From positions 1 through 44,619 of the forward strand of contig CBFHWY010000012.1 of NCBI GenBank assembly GCA_965659675.1: 44,619 nt of DNA. The letters run 5' to 3'. Made by a program: the position numbers and the translations under genes. The stretch is from CBFHWY01 sp965659675 (GTDB lineage Bacteria; Bacteroidota; Bacteroidia; Flavobacteriales_G; Salibacteraceae). The notes under the pieces were generated by a model that worked only from the letters and a program-made list of their open reading frames with translations, ran no database searches and was not told the DNA's origin. Below are positions 7,857 through 16,171 of the stretch, in pieces; position 1 is the stretch's first letter, and each line of letters begins with the position of its first letter.

Positions 7857-8717
7857 ATGGGTCACTTTAGCTTTATCATCAATCCGGTTGCTGGAGAAGG
7901 TAAAGCTGAAGCTCTAAAATCGCTGATACCAGAATACCTCAGTGAAAATGAATACAGCGTCTTCGTATCAAAGGCCATCGGTGATGCAAAAAGCATTGCT
8001 GAAAATGCCCTGAATGGACCTTCTGATACGCTTGTAGCTGTCGGTGGCGATGGCACCATCAACGAGATCGCATCGGTTTTGGTTAACACAAAAAAAGCGC
8101 TTGGGATCATACCTGCTGGTTCAGGAAATGGTTTAGCGAGGAATCTGGGAATCCCCCTTGACCCAGACGAAGCACTTCAACAACTTATTTCTGGCTCTGA
8201 AACCTCGATCGATTCGGGCAAGTGGAATGATCGATTCTTCTTCAATCTTATGGGAATTGGTCTGGAAGCCTCTGTTTCAAAGCGATTTCGCGAACGAAAA
8301 AGCAGAGGTTTCATGGCCTATGCCATTGATACCTTCACAGAATACGTAAAGCTCAAAAAGTATCCTTTTAAGATCAGGGTAGATGACAAAGAACTGATTG
8401 TCGAAGCAGTACAACTCAGCCTTTGTCTTGGACCACAATATGGAAACGAAGCCTATATCGCTCCGCTAAAGCTCTTCAATAATGGTAAGCTTCAGCTCGT
8501 AATTTTAAAAGAGGTTAAACTACATCGCTTACCTGTTATTCTACCCGCACTGTTCAATCAGCGTTTTCATGAATTAGCAGAAGTTGAGACCTATGATTGC
8601 ACAAGTTTTAGCGTGGAATCAGAGGTCCCCTTTCTTCATTTGGACGCAGAGGTCTTTCCTGCAGAAGAGAGAATTGAGGTTGAGATCCTGCCTAAAAGTC
8701 TGAAAGTGCGATATTAG
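7857..8717 (+). CDS. Diacylglycerol/sphingosine-kinase-family lipid kinase
   Basis: The 286-residue protein has the DAGK catalytic core: phosphate-binding loop NPVAGEGKA at about residues 9-17, the glycine-rich nucleotide motif VAVGGDGTINEIA at about 60-72, and IPAGSGNGLARNLG at about 82-95. A beta-sandwich second domain follows. This matches the YegS/BmrU/LCB5 group that phosphorylates lipids such as diacylglycerol or sphingoid bases. Members of this phylum make sphingolipids, so either substrate is possible. Its ATG follows immediately after the TAG of the lipoprotein gene, and the SUI1 gene starts 4 bases after its stop, so the three share an operon. Confidence 0.9.
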   Translation: MGHFSFIINPVAGEGKAEALKSLIPEYLSENEYSVFVSKAIGDAKSIAENALNGPSDTLVAVGGDGTINEIASVLVNTKKALGIIPAGSGNGLARNLGIPLDPDEALQQLISGSETSIDSGKWNDRFFFNLMGIGLEASVSKRFRERKSRGFMAYAIDTFTEYVKLKKYPFKIRVDDKELIVEAVQLSLCLGPQYGNEAYIAPLKLFNNGKLQLVILKEVKLHRLPVILPALFNQRFHELAEVETYDCTSFSVESEVPFLHLDAEVFPAEERIEVEILPKSLKVRY

Positions 8718-8721
8718 CAGC

Positions 8722-9066
8722 ATGGGAAATAATAAGAAAAAGAGACGCGATATTGTGTACTCCACCAACCCTGATTACGACTACGATTATGAGGGGGGAG
8801 ATGAGCAGGAAACCCTCGAACCAGGAGCTCAGAAACTCAAGATCTTACTCGAAAAGAAAGGTAGAGGCGGAAAAACGGTGAGCATCGTTTCTGACTTTGC
8901 AGGAAGCTCAGACGATCTCAACGATCTGGGCAAACAACTAAAATCATCCCTCGGAACTGGTGGTTCCGTAAAAGATGGGGAGATCATCATTCAAGGTGAC
9001 CGAAGAAAGGATATTCAGGCGAAACTCGACAAACTGGGCTACAACAGCAAGCTTGCCGGGGGCTGA
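8722..9066 (+). CDS. SUI1/YciH-type translation initiation factor
   Basis: The 114-residue protein has a charged N-terminal extension (MGNNKKKRRDIVYSTNPDYD) and a C-terminal SUI1 fold. The fold is recognised by LEKKGRGGKTVSIVSDF, LGKQLKSSLGTGGSVKDG and EIIIQGD, then a closing helix. Bacterial YciH proteins resemble eukaryotic eIF1 and are thought to influence start-site selection or act under stress. The usual bacterial length is 105-120 residues. It is last in the operon with the lipid kinase. Its TGA is directly followed by the reverse-complement stop of the convergent small lipoprotein (TGATCA). Confidence 0.9.
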   Translation: MGNNKKKRRDIVYSTNPDYDYDYEGGDEQETLEPGAQKLKILLEKKGRGGKTVSIVSDFAGSSDDLNDLGKQLKSSLGTGGSVKDGEIIIQGDRRKDIQAKLDKLGYNSKLAGG

Positions 9067-9261
9067 TCAAACCGGGTTACACTCAAATCCTGCGTTCTCC
9101 TTTTGCTCGATCTCGTCGGGCGTTGCGGTGCAGAATTCTTCTGTGGCTTCCTCTTCTATTACTTGTCCTCCGCTAATGATCTCTATAGTATGTGTACACT
9201 CATAGCACTGTGAACATGCGGTAAAACTCAAAGCGGCTAGCACTATCATGAAGTATTTCAT
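9067..9261 (-). CDS. Small Cys-rich lipoprotein, unknown function
   Basis: The 64-residue product opens with a signal peptide and the lipobox LSFTAC, leaving a mature peptide of about 49 residues. That peptide contains five further cysteines: two in CYEC straight after CSQ, one in EEFC, one in FECN, plus the lipid-attachment Cys. Small CYECTHT-type lipoproteins are seen in other Bacteroidota, but I know of no function. Its stop is back to back with that of the SUI1 gene, with no spacer. The start is fixed by the signal peptide. Confidence 0.65.
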   Translation of the reverse strand: MKYFMIVLAALSFTACSQCYECTHTIEIISGGQVIEEEATEEFCTATPDEIEQKENAGFECNPV

Positions 9262-9309
9262 CTTTCTTTTTTTGAATTGAAATTAAAGGTACAAGTTATG
9301 TACCAAACC

Positions 9310-10431
9310 TTATGAGGTCACTCTTCGATACAGGTCTTCATATCGGGGTAAAACTTTCTCAATGTCAAATTTAAGCGACCACTCCCTGGCTTGTTCCTTA
9401 AATTTTTGATGGCGTTCTTCGTTCTCGAGTATGTGTATGGCGCTTTGTGCGATCGCTTCAATATCACCCACATCGCATAGGAGACCAGAGAAATTATGCT
9501 CATTGACCTCGGGTAACCCTCCGCTGTTTGAAGAAACGACTGGCACACCAGAAGCCATTGCTTCAAGTGCCGAAACTCCGAAGCTCTCTGTTTCAGAGGT
9601 CAGCATGAAAAGATCGGCACTGGTCAATACGCCTTCGGTAGATTTAAACTTCCCAAGGAAGGCAGTATCATCACAGGTCTTTAGCTCACGACACAAACTT
9701 TCTGCTTTATAGCGCTCAGGTCCATCACCAATGAAGATCAATTTAGCAGGAATGGACTTTCTGATAATGGCAAAGGCTTTTACGATGTCCTGCACTCTTT
9801 TTACTGGTCGGAAATTTGAGATATGCATGATCACCTTCTCCCCATTAGGAGCATATTTCTGCCTTACCGTTTGTTCGTAGTCCTTTCGATACTTTTCAGT
9901 ACGGATAAAGTTAGGGATCACTTCAATTTCAGAGTGTACTTTAAAATGTTCGTAGGTATCTTGTTTTAACGACTTTGACACAGAGGTCACCGCATCACTC
10001 TGATCGATCACAAATTCGATCACAGGTTCAAACGAAGGATCTCTTCCTACCAGGGTGATATCTGTACCGTGCAATGTGGTGATGAATGGGATCTTGATGC
10101 CCTGAGAAGCCAGGATCTGTCTTGCCAGATAAGCCGCGGAAGCATGTGGAATGGCATAGTGCACATGAAGAAGATCCAATTTCTCGTGTTTGACCACATC
10201 CACCAATTTTGAACTCAGATTGATCTCGTATGGCAGGTAATCAAAAAGCGGATAATCCTGAACCGCTACCTCGTGATAGAACAGATTCTCTCCAAAAGCA
10301 TCGAGTCTCACAGGTTGACGATAGGTGATAAAATGCACCTCATAACCACGCTGAGCGAGCTCTTTTCCTAATTCAGTAGCTACAATCCCACTTCCGCCGT
10401 AGGTTGGATATAATACGATGCCTATTTTCAT
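9310..10431 (-). CDS. bshA: N-acetyl-alpha-D-glucosaminyl L-malate synthase (bacillithiol step 1)
   Basis: The 373-residue GT4-family glycosyltransferase opens with IGIVLYPTYGGSGIVATELG, the hallmark N-terminal loop of BshA. It retains LHVHYAIPHA, LHGTDITLVG and the C-terminal donor-binding E-x7-E block ETESFGVSALEAMASGVPVV. BshA joins GlcNAc from UDP-GlcNAc to L-malate, the first step of bacillithiol synthesis. BshB and BshC are not in this window, but a YpdA-like reductase lies at 2389. The start overlaps the stop of the upstream GH3/serine-hydrolase gene as ATGA, so the two are translationally coupled. Confidence 0.95.
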   Translation of the reverse strand: MKIGIVLYPTYGGSGIVATELGKELAQRGYEVHFITYRQPVRLDAFGENLFYHEVAVQDYPLFDYLPYEINLSSKLVDVVKHEKLDLLHVHYAIPHASAAYLARQILASQGIKIPFITTLHGTDITLVGRDPSFEPVIEFVIDQSDAVTSVSKSLKQDTYEHFKVHSEIEVIPNFIRTEKYRKDYEQTVRQKYAPNGEKVIMHISNFRPVKRVQDIVKAFAIIRKSIPAKLIFIGDGPERYKAESLCRELKTCDDTAFLGKFKSTEGVLTSADLFMLTSETESFGVSALEAMASGVPVVSSNSGGLPEVNEHNFSGLLCDVGDIEAIAQSAIHILENEERHQKFKEQAREWSLKFDIEKVLPRYEDLYRRVTS

Positions 10432-13427
10432 TCTTCTGCCTTACTTAGGCTATCATCAGGCTCCACAGGAAGAGCATCATAAATAGCTTGTTGAATATTG
10501 GTCCTGATGTCCATTTTTATGAGCTTCTTGTTGGAAGCATCTGGATATACGCGATTGGATAGAAAGATATAGATCAAATTCTCATTGGGATCAGCCCAGG
10601 CAATGGTACCGGTGAATCCGGTATGCCCAAAACTCGCATAAGAAACACAGGTACAGGTTGGTCCCGGACCACCATCCGTAACGGGTTTATCAAAACCTGC
10701 TCCCCTCCTGTTTTCCTCACAGAATTGACAATCAGTATATTCTTTTACCGTTTTTTCCTGGATGTAGCGTTTGCCGCCATATTCACCCCAATTATTCAGC
10801 ATTTGCATGAGCTTAGCCAGGTCATTTGCTGAGGAAAAAACTCCAGCATGACCGGCCACTCCGCCCATCAATGCTGCTCCGGGGTCGTGAACATCCCCGT
10901 GAATCTGTTTCTTTCTGAAATAAAGGTCATATTCGGTGGGAGGAATTCGATCCAGGCCAAATCGTTTTCGTGGCAAATAACCTGCTGTGCTCATTCCAAG
11001 CGGCTTATAGAACTCCTTCATAGCAAACTTATCCAGGGTTTGCTGAGCCTGCGACTCAATGATCATTTGAAGGAAGTAATAGCCCAGATCGCTGTATTTG
11101 TACTCCTTTTTTTCATTTAAGGGAGTCTCAAGAATGGTGTTCAGTATCTCCTCCCTTATGACATAATGGGAATAAAGATTATCGCTCACTCTGTTTGGAT
11201 AGGTCTCAGAAGGTGCTAAACTGTAATACTGATACATCGGAAAGCCCTTGACCAGTGTGTTTTCATAGAAGGGCAAATATGGCTTTAGCCCAGCCTGATG
11301 AGCTAGCATGTCTCTAATGAAGATATCATTGTATTCTGAACTGTCGGCAATGACATCTTCCAGATAGTAGCATACCCGATCATCCAGCGATACCTTATTG
11401 CTATCATCCAATTTCATAAATGAGATGGTAGAGGCAGCGATCTTTGTGATGCTCGCAAGGTCATAGAGGTCATCTAACTTGACCTTTTTCTTGTTCTCAT
11501 AGGTATGAAAGCCAAAAGCCTTGTGATAGAAGATCTTTTGGTCTTTAGCAACCAAGACCTGGCAACCCGGATAGGCTTGTTCTTCCAGCCCTTTCTTGAC
11601 CAGGTAGTCGATCTTTGCAAGGTCCGCAGAACGAATGCCTAATTCTTCAGGTATCGTATATTTAAAACGGATCTGTTCGCTGATCTCCTCCCCTGTTTTT
11701 GAGGGAAAGCGATCATTGGCACCAACAGGTAGCTTGCCATTCAAGTTCAGACCTCCAAAAAGAGCCATCGCTGCAGCCTTCTGGGTATATTCATCTTCGT
11801 GAAAGGTGACCAGGATGGATTCAAAGTCAGCTTCATTCTTCAGGTATTTAAGTCCATACGGATTCCCAAAGTACACCAGACTGGAAGACATTTTTCTAAA
11901 CATCCGCAGGTCGTCGATAGTGCTTCCTTTAAAACCGAATTTCCGCGATGGGTATTGTGAGTTATCGTGAAGTGAGACGATCACATGATTGAAGGTATCG
12001 AGCTTTTTTAATAGGATAGAGCGATCCACCGCATCGGCATTCTTTGAGATCGAAAAGCACTTTAGCCCGGTATAGAGTTTCAACTGCTCATGAAAAGCAT
12101 TGTTATCCTTATCCCCTATCGCAACAGCTGCAATATTCAGTTCCTCAAGTGCCTTGAACGGAATGCGTCCTGCTTCGTTTTTAACGAGAGTCAAACTTGC
12201 ATCGATCAACTTTCTTCTCGTGAGTTCATATTCATTTTGATTGAGTTCTTTGTAAAGACCCTCAACTTCGATTGAGTCTTCTTCCCAGAGCCCTAACCAT
12301 TGTTTTGCCATCAAGATCTTCCTCACTTTTTGATCGAGTATGGCCTCATCGATGTTGCCTGAAATGATCTGTGCTTCGATCTTTTCGATAGCCAATGGAA
12401 CATCTTCAGGGAAGAGCAAGACATCATTTCCGGCGAGGAAGGCTTTGAGATCAACTTCCCCCGGATCAAAGAATCTGGAGACTCCTTTCATATTCAAGGC
12501 ATCGGTAAACTTCAAACCTCTAAAGCCCATTTCGTCCACTAAAAGATCCTGAACAATGGATGAGGAGAGTGTGGAAGCCAGGTTGTCGTTTGAATCCAGC
12601 GCAGGAATATTCAGATGGGCGATCATCATCGAAGCTATGCCAGCATCGATCATTTTACGGAAAGGATACATTTCAACTTCTTCCAGGCGTTTTTTGTCGT
12701 GTTTGATCACAGGAAGGTTCAAATGAGAATCGGTATCTGTGTCGCCATGTCCGGGAAAGTGCTTGGCACATGCCAGCACTTTATTGTCCTGCATTCCTTT
12801 CATGTATGCAATGCCGTGATTGGCCACCAGCTCTTTATCTTCCCCAAAGGAGCGTGAATTGATCACCGGGTTATTAGGGTTGTTGTTTATATCGACCACT
12901 GGCGCAAAGTTTACGTGCACACCGAGGCGGCGACACTGTTTGGCAAGGTCAGCGCCCATGTCATAAATGAGTGACTCATCCTGAATTGCTCCAAGCGCCA
13001 TCTGACGAGGATATTTTATGGTGCTGTCCAGACGCATAGCTAAGCCCCACTCCGCATCCATCGCGATCATAAGCGGTATGTCTGCTTTGGATTGGTACAG
13101 GTTGGTTAAGCGCGCCTGTCGCACTGGCCCACCTTGAAAGAAGATCAATCCTCCAATTCCATAATCCTTCACAAGTTCAGTGAGCTCATTCACATGAGCT
13201 TCGCCCTTATTGGAATAGGCTGCCACCATGAAAAGCTGACCGATCTTTTGTCTGACATTCAAGCTTTGGATCAGGCTATCCACGGCATTTACATCATCCA
13301 TCTCGTACACAGGCCGCTTGTAAGTGCTTACTTGCGTGCGCACCAGTGAATCCTGGGATATGCCACTGAATTGGGCTTCAGCACCTATCACAAGAATGGA
13401 CAACAAAAAGATCAAAGCTGTTCGCAT
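10428..13427 (-). CDS. Secreted GH3 beta-N-acetylhexosaminidase fused to a serine hydrolase (beta-lactamase fold)
   Basis: This is a two-enzyme fusion of 999 residues. After a signal peptide (cleaved near AEAQ), residues about 50-400 form a GH3 domain with the NagZ-type motif KHFPGHGDTDTDSH (222-235) and nucleophile Asp309 in FTDALNMKG. A GH3 C-terminal sandwich follows. From about residue 600 comes a class-C-type serine hydrolase: S659-x-x-K662 in LASITK, a YSD motif, and HTG near residue 950. The pair suggests periplasmic cell-wall turnover, with sugar cleavage next to peptide or ester hydrolysis. Such fusions are known in Bacteroidota. It overlaps bshA by 4 bases. Confidence 0.9.
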   Translation of the reverse strand: MRTALIFLLSILVIGAEAQFSGISQDSLVRTQVSTYKRPVYEMDDVNAVDSLIQSLNVRQKIGQLFMVAAYSNKGEAHVNELTELVKDYGIGGLIFFQGGPVRQARLTNLYQSKADIPLMIAMDAEWGLAMRLDSTIKYPRQMALGAIQDESLIYDMGADLAKQCRRLGVHVNFAPVVDINNNPNNPVINSRSFGEDKELVANHGIAYMKGMQDNKVLACAKHFPGHGDTDTDSHLNLPVIKHDKKRLEEVEMYPFRKMIDAGIASMMIAHLNIPALDSNDNLASTLSSSIVQDLLVDEMGFRGLKFTDALNMKGVSRFFDPGEVDLKAFLAGNDVLLFPEDVPLAIEKIEAQIISGNIDEAILDQKVRKILMAKQWLGLWEEDSIEVEGLYKELNQNEYELTRRKLIDASLTLVKNEAGRIPFKALEELNIAAVAIGDKDNNAFHEQLKLYTGLKCFSISKNADAVDRSILLKKLDTFNHVIVSLHDNSQYPSRKFGFKGSTIDDLRMFRKMSSSLVYFGNPYGLKYLKNEADFESILVTFHEDEYTQKAAAMALFGGLNLNGKLPVGANDRFPSKTGEEISEQIRFKYTIPEELGIRSADLAKIDYLVKKGLEEQAYPGCQVLVAKDQKIFYHKAFGFHTYENKKKVKLDDLYDLASITKIAASTISFMKLDDSNKVSLDDRVCYYLEDVIADSSEYNDIFIRDMLAHQAGLKPYLPFYENTLVKGFPMYQYYSLAPSETYPNRVSDNLYSHYVIREEILNTILETPLNEKKEYKYSDLGYYFLQMIIESQAQQTLDKFAMKEFYKPLGMSTAGYLPRKRFGLDRIPPTEYDLYFRKKQIHGDVHDPGAALMGGVAGHAGVFSSANDLAKLMQMLNNWGEYGGKRYIQEKTVKEYTDCQFCEENRRGAGFDKPVTDGGPGPTCTCVSYASFGHTGFTGTIAWADPNENLIYIFLSNRVYPDASNKKLIKMDIRTNIQQAIYDALPVEPDDSLSKAEE

Positions 13428-13523
13428 GCTAATTCTCTATGCTATAAAAGTACTTTTCATGTACCGCGAATTCCCTGCCAAAAAAGGGAATTTTAAACAA
13501 AACAAAGTGAACGCAGTCGGAGG

Positions 13524-14660
13524 CTACTCTACGTATAGCAAGTAACCTTTGAGGTACTCTGTTTCAGGGTGGTAGATGTTCACCGGATGATCGGCGGCCT
13601 GATGAAGTTCACGCAATATCCTTACAGCTCTTCCGGCATCTGCACTTGCATTGAGGATCATGTAATGAAAATCTTGTTTTGACACCACTTGCGAACAGGA
13701 GAAAGTAAAGAGGAAAGTACCCGCTCTCATTTTCTTCATGGTATTGCCGTTGAGTCTGCGATATGCCCTCAATGCATTTTTCTTCGCCGATAGATGTTTT
13801 GCAAATGCGGGTGGATCGAGCACGATGACATCGTAATTCAGATCATCATTTGAGATAAAGTCGAAAGCATCTTTTGTGATCGCCTGATGGCTAAAGGGTT
13901 GTTCTGTTTTATTCATAGCGATATTCTCCTGACAGAGTTTCATGGCGGGTTCTGAGAGATCCACTGAGCAGACCTCTTTTGCGTCACCAAGCTGGGCTGC
14001 CACACTAAAGCCTCCCGTGTATGAGAAAACATTCAATACCGACCGATCCTTTGACATTTGACGCAAGAGGAGTCGATTATCGCGCTGATCCAGGAAGAAT
14101 CCAGTTTTTTGTCCGCCCGTCACATCAATTTTCAATTTTATTCCATGTTCTAGTGCCTCTACATGAACGGAATCCTGTTTTGCCGCGTTTCGTTCAGCTG
14201 ATCGGCTGTGAAAAGTGATTTCTTCACCCAACAGATCTCGAAATGCAGACTTGATCTCTTTTTCGGCATTTTGCATTCCGCGCGAATGAAATTGAAGGAC
14301 CAGGTGATCGGCATAGCGATCCACTACCAGGCCTGGTAAACCATCCCCTTCTCCGTGGATCAACCTCAGGGCATTGGTATCAGAAAGCTGCAGTTTACTG
14401 CGCATCTCGATCGCCTTGCTGAGCTTCTCCTTCCAAAATGTCTTGGCGTCAATTTCCTGTCCAAATTTGAGCACTCTTACCGCGATGCTCTTTTTCCCGT
14501 AGTGTCCAAAGGCCAGGGTTTCGTCTTTGGAAGACAAAAGTTTTACCATTTCACCTTCCTCTGGTCGGTCTTTGATATGCTGCAAAGCACCGGAAAAGAT
14601 CCAGTGATGTTTTCGTTGCAAACTTTTTTCTTTTCCTGGCTTTAACTTTAGTTCCTTCAT
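13524..14660 (-). CDS. RlmI-like class I SAM-dependent rRNA (cytosine-C5) methyltransferase
   Basis: From the ATG at 14660 the protein has 378 residues. An N-terminal PUA-like domain (KPGKEKSLQRKHHWIFSGAL...) precedes a linker with HGEGDGLPGLVVDRY and a Rossmann methyltransferase domain: TGFFLDQRDNR, VLNVFSYTGGFSVAAQLG (SAM site), VDLSEPA and VIVLDPPAF. It ends with the CS motif FTFSCSQVV. This order is that of RlmI (YccW), which makes m5C1962 in 23S rRNA. The upstream in-frame start at 14672 adds only four residues; MKELKLKPG matches relatives better. The 185 bases upstream show no other gene. Confidence 0.88.
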   Translation of the reverse strand: MKELKLKPGKEKSLQRKHHWIFSGALQHIKDRPEEGEMVKLLSSKDETLAFGHYGKKSIAVRVLKFGQEIDAKTFWKEKLSKAIEMRSKLQLSDTNALRLIHGEGDGLPGLVVDRYADHLVLQFHSRGMQNAEKEIKSAFRDLLGEEITFHSRSAERNAAKQDSVHVEALEHGIKLKIDVTGGQKTGFFLDQRDNRLLLRQMSKDRSVLNVFSYTGGFSVAAQLGDAKEVCSVDLSEPAMKLCQENIAMNKTEQPFSHQAITKDAFDFISNDDLNYDVIVLDPPAFAKHLSAKKNALRAYRRLNGNTMKKMRAGTFLFTFSCSQVVSKQDFHYMILNASADAGRAVRILRELHQAADHPVNIYHPETEYLKGYLLYVE

Positions 14661-14845
14661 GATATCGAGCAAAGGAAGTCATTTGATACTTGATAACACA
14701 CACAATCTGAGGCTATACTTTTTAGCTGCCCTTCTTTCAGGCTTTTTTGAAAAAATATTAGTCCCATTGAACCTTTTTGAAAATTGATGGTTCTATTATC
14801 CACTACTAAGTTTTCATGGCGGTAGTGATGGTTTGGTTTAAAATA

Positions 14846-14872
14846 GAAAAGGCGCTCATGGAGCGCCTTTTC
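14846..14872. terminator. Bidirectional rho-independent terminator
   Basis: GAAAAGGCGCT, loop CATGG, AGCGCCTTTTC is a perfect 11-bp hairpin flanked by A's on the left and T's on the right. It lies 27 bases past the hsp20 stop on the minus strand. The symmetric A/T tracts let it work in both directions. Confidence 0.85.
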
Positions 14873-14899
14873 TTATTAATCACTAAACTAAACTTACAA

Positions 14900-15367
14900 T
14901 TATGAAACTTTGATCTCCTTGCTCAATCTCGCTTTTTCAGCTTTAGGTAGGTTAAGCTTCAAAACTCCATCCTCATATTTGGCATCGATCTTATCCTGAT
15001 CGATCTTACCCTGAGGCATGGTGAAGCTTCTTGAAAAACTACTGTAGTTGAATTCTCTTCTACTGTAGTTGAATTCTCTTCTACTGTAGTTGAATTCTCT
15101 TCTACTGTAGTTGTCTTCATTCACTTCTGTCTTTTCGCTTTGCTCCGCTTTGATCGTCAAGGTATCTTTATCCAACTCGATCTTGATGTCCTTTTTATTT
15201 AGTCCAGGTGCAGCAAGCTCGATCATATATTCTTTTTCGTTTTCCTGAATATTGACGGCAGGTGTGCTCAATGAATGTCCACCATTGTTCACTGCAAAAG
15301 GTCTAAGGTCGAAGATCTCATCCCATAAACTTGGGAAACTTGTTCTATTGTGTTTTATCATTTTCAT
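14900..15367 (-). CDS. Hsp20/alpha-crystallin small heat-shock protein with expanded loop
   Basis: The 155-residue chaperone contains a full alpha-crystallin domain: VNIQENEKEYMIELAAPGL, KDIKIELDKDTLTIKAE, then SFSRSFTMP and the closing YEDGVLKLNLPK. A short tail holds the I-x-V-type motif EIKVS. Small heat-shock proteins hold unfolding proteins as oligomers. The unusual part is the loop between strands beta-5 and beta-7, where the heptapeptide NYSRREF occurs three times in a row before NYSSF; relatives have one. This adds 14 residues to the segment that makes dimer contacts. It is followed by a strong terminator. The tRNA-Met is divergent. Confidence 0.93.
   Translation of the reverse strand: MKMIKHNRTSFPSLWDEIFDLRPFAVNNGGHSLSTPAVNIQENEKEYMIELAAPGLNKKDIKIELDKDTLTIKAEQSEKTEVNEDNYSRREFNYSRREFNYSRREFNYSSFSRSFTMPQGKIDQDKIDAKYEDGVLKLNLPKAEKARLSKEIKVS
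15039..15113 (-). repeat. In-frame 21-bp tandem repeat inside hsp20 (3 copies plus 12 bases)
   Basis: The unit ctactgtagttgaattctct+t occurs at 15039-15059, 15060-15080 and 15081-15101 with no mismatch, followed by a partial copy to 15113. The identical copies imply very recent slippage. Each unit encodes seven residues, so the frame is kept. Confidence 0.95.
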
Positions 15368-15531
15368 GGTTGATTGTTTGGCATAAACTACTTCAATTTG
15401 AATACCAAGTGGAAAATGAAGCTAAGAAGCTGAAATTTTAGCAGTAATTAGCAATTCCCCCTGACTTAATGTCACTTAACCGACTGTTTATCAAGACATT
15501 TTGACTTATTCTCATTCTTTGAAAAATCGGC

Positions 15532-15539
15532 TATATTTG
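15532..15539 (+). promoter_or_regulatory. Candidate -7 promoter element (TATATTTG) of tRNA-Met
   Basis: TATATTTG fits TAnnTTTG and lies 33 bases before the mature tRNA. TTG trinucleotides upstream are not at the usual spacing, so only the -7 half is convincing. The same TATATTTGC word precedes the genes at 18815 and 43489. Confidence 0.4.
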
Positions 15540-15572
15540 CCCGCTTCAAAAGAAAAGTTCTTTTACAATTTT

Positions 15573-15646
15573 GGCGAGGTAGCTCAGTTGGTTAGAGCGT
15601 CGGATTCATAACCCGGAGGTCAGGGGTTCAACTCCCCTCCTCGCTA
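15573..15646 (+). tRNA. tRNA-Met (anticodon CAT)
   Basis: A 74-base cloverleaf: acceptor GGCGAGG pairs with CCTCGCT (G-U at the first pair), D-stem GCTC/GAGC, anticodon loop TTCATAA with CAT at the centre, and T-stem AGGGG/CCCCT around TTCAACT. The discriminator is A and no CCA is encoded, as usual in this phylum. The anticodon-stem closing pair is A-C, which is non-canonical. The first pair is G-U rather than the unpaired C-A of initiator tRNA, so this is more likely the elongator, or an Ile2-type tRNA if the C is modified. Confidence 0.93.
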
Positions 15647-15655
15647 CTAGTTTGG

Positions 15656-15732
15656 GGATTGGGAGTTAGGAGTCAGAGGCTGGAGGTCAGAGGCTGGAGG
15701 TCAGAGGCTGGAGGTCAGAGGCCAGAGGCTGG
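15656..15732 (+). repeat. Tandem array of 11 seven-base words (AGGCTGG / AGGTCAG type)
   Basis: Ten bases after the tRNA, the sequence divides into 7-mers without any indel: GGATTGG, GAGTTAG, GAGTCAG, then AGGCTGG alternating with AGGTCAG three times, AGGCCAG and AGGCTGG. No open frame of interest crosses it. The rest of the 525-base gap to the next gene (15733-15845) is plain AT-rich DNA with no recognisable gene, followed by a second, longer array. Confidence 0.85.
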
Positions 15733-15845
15733 AGAAAGTCGAAACTACTATTCATTACTTTTCATTTTTCAAGTCTGAAGTCCACCTGCGGCAAGTAAGC
15801 CTGCTACCTCCAATCAGAAGCCTAATGCTTTAATGCTTCCTTTGT

Positions 15846-16104
15846 CTTGCGGCTTGTGTCTTGCGGCTTGTGTCTTGTGTCTTGTGTCTTGTACCTAGCG
15901 TCTTGCGGCTTGTGTCTTGTGTCTTGTGTCTTGTGTCTTGTACCTAGCGTCTTGCGGCTTGTGTCTTGTGTCTTGTGTCTTGTACCTAGCGTCTTGCGGC
16001 TTGTGTCTTGCGGCTTGCGTCTTGCGTCTTGTGTCTTGTGTCTTGTGTCTTGTACCTAGCGTCTTGTGTCTTGTGTCTTGTGTCTTGTACCTAGCGTCTT
16101 GCGT
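15846..16104 (+). repeat. Tandem array of 37 seven-base words (CTTGNNN)
   Basis: The 259 bases divide exactly into 37 heptamers with no indel. Most are CTTGTGT, CTTGCGG or CTTGCGT. Five times the pair CTTGTAC-CTAGCGT interrupts the series (words 7-8, 14-15, 20-21, 30-31, 35-36) at irregular intervals, producing a higher-order pattern. The long Leu-Val-Ser-Cys frames across it are artefacts of the 7-base period. It ends 67 bases before the PAP2 start. No function is known to me. Confidence 0.93.
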
Positions 16105-16171
16105 AAACTTTCACAATACCCCAAAAGATCCATTATTTGCTCCTTGATGAAGATTCTACATCTTTGCTTTT

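Noticed and set aside
15847..16147. Long Leu/Val/Ser/Cys reading frames across the 7-bp array
   Set aside because: A 7-base period without stop words gives open frames in all three phases. Composition is purely repetitive and no start or ribosome signal fits.
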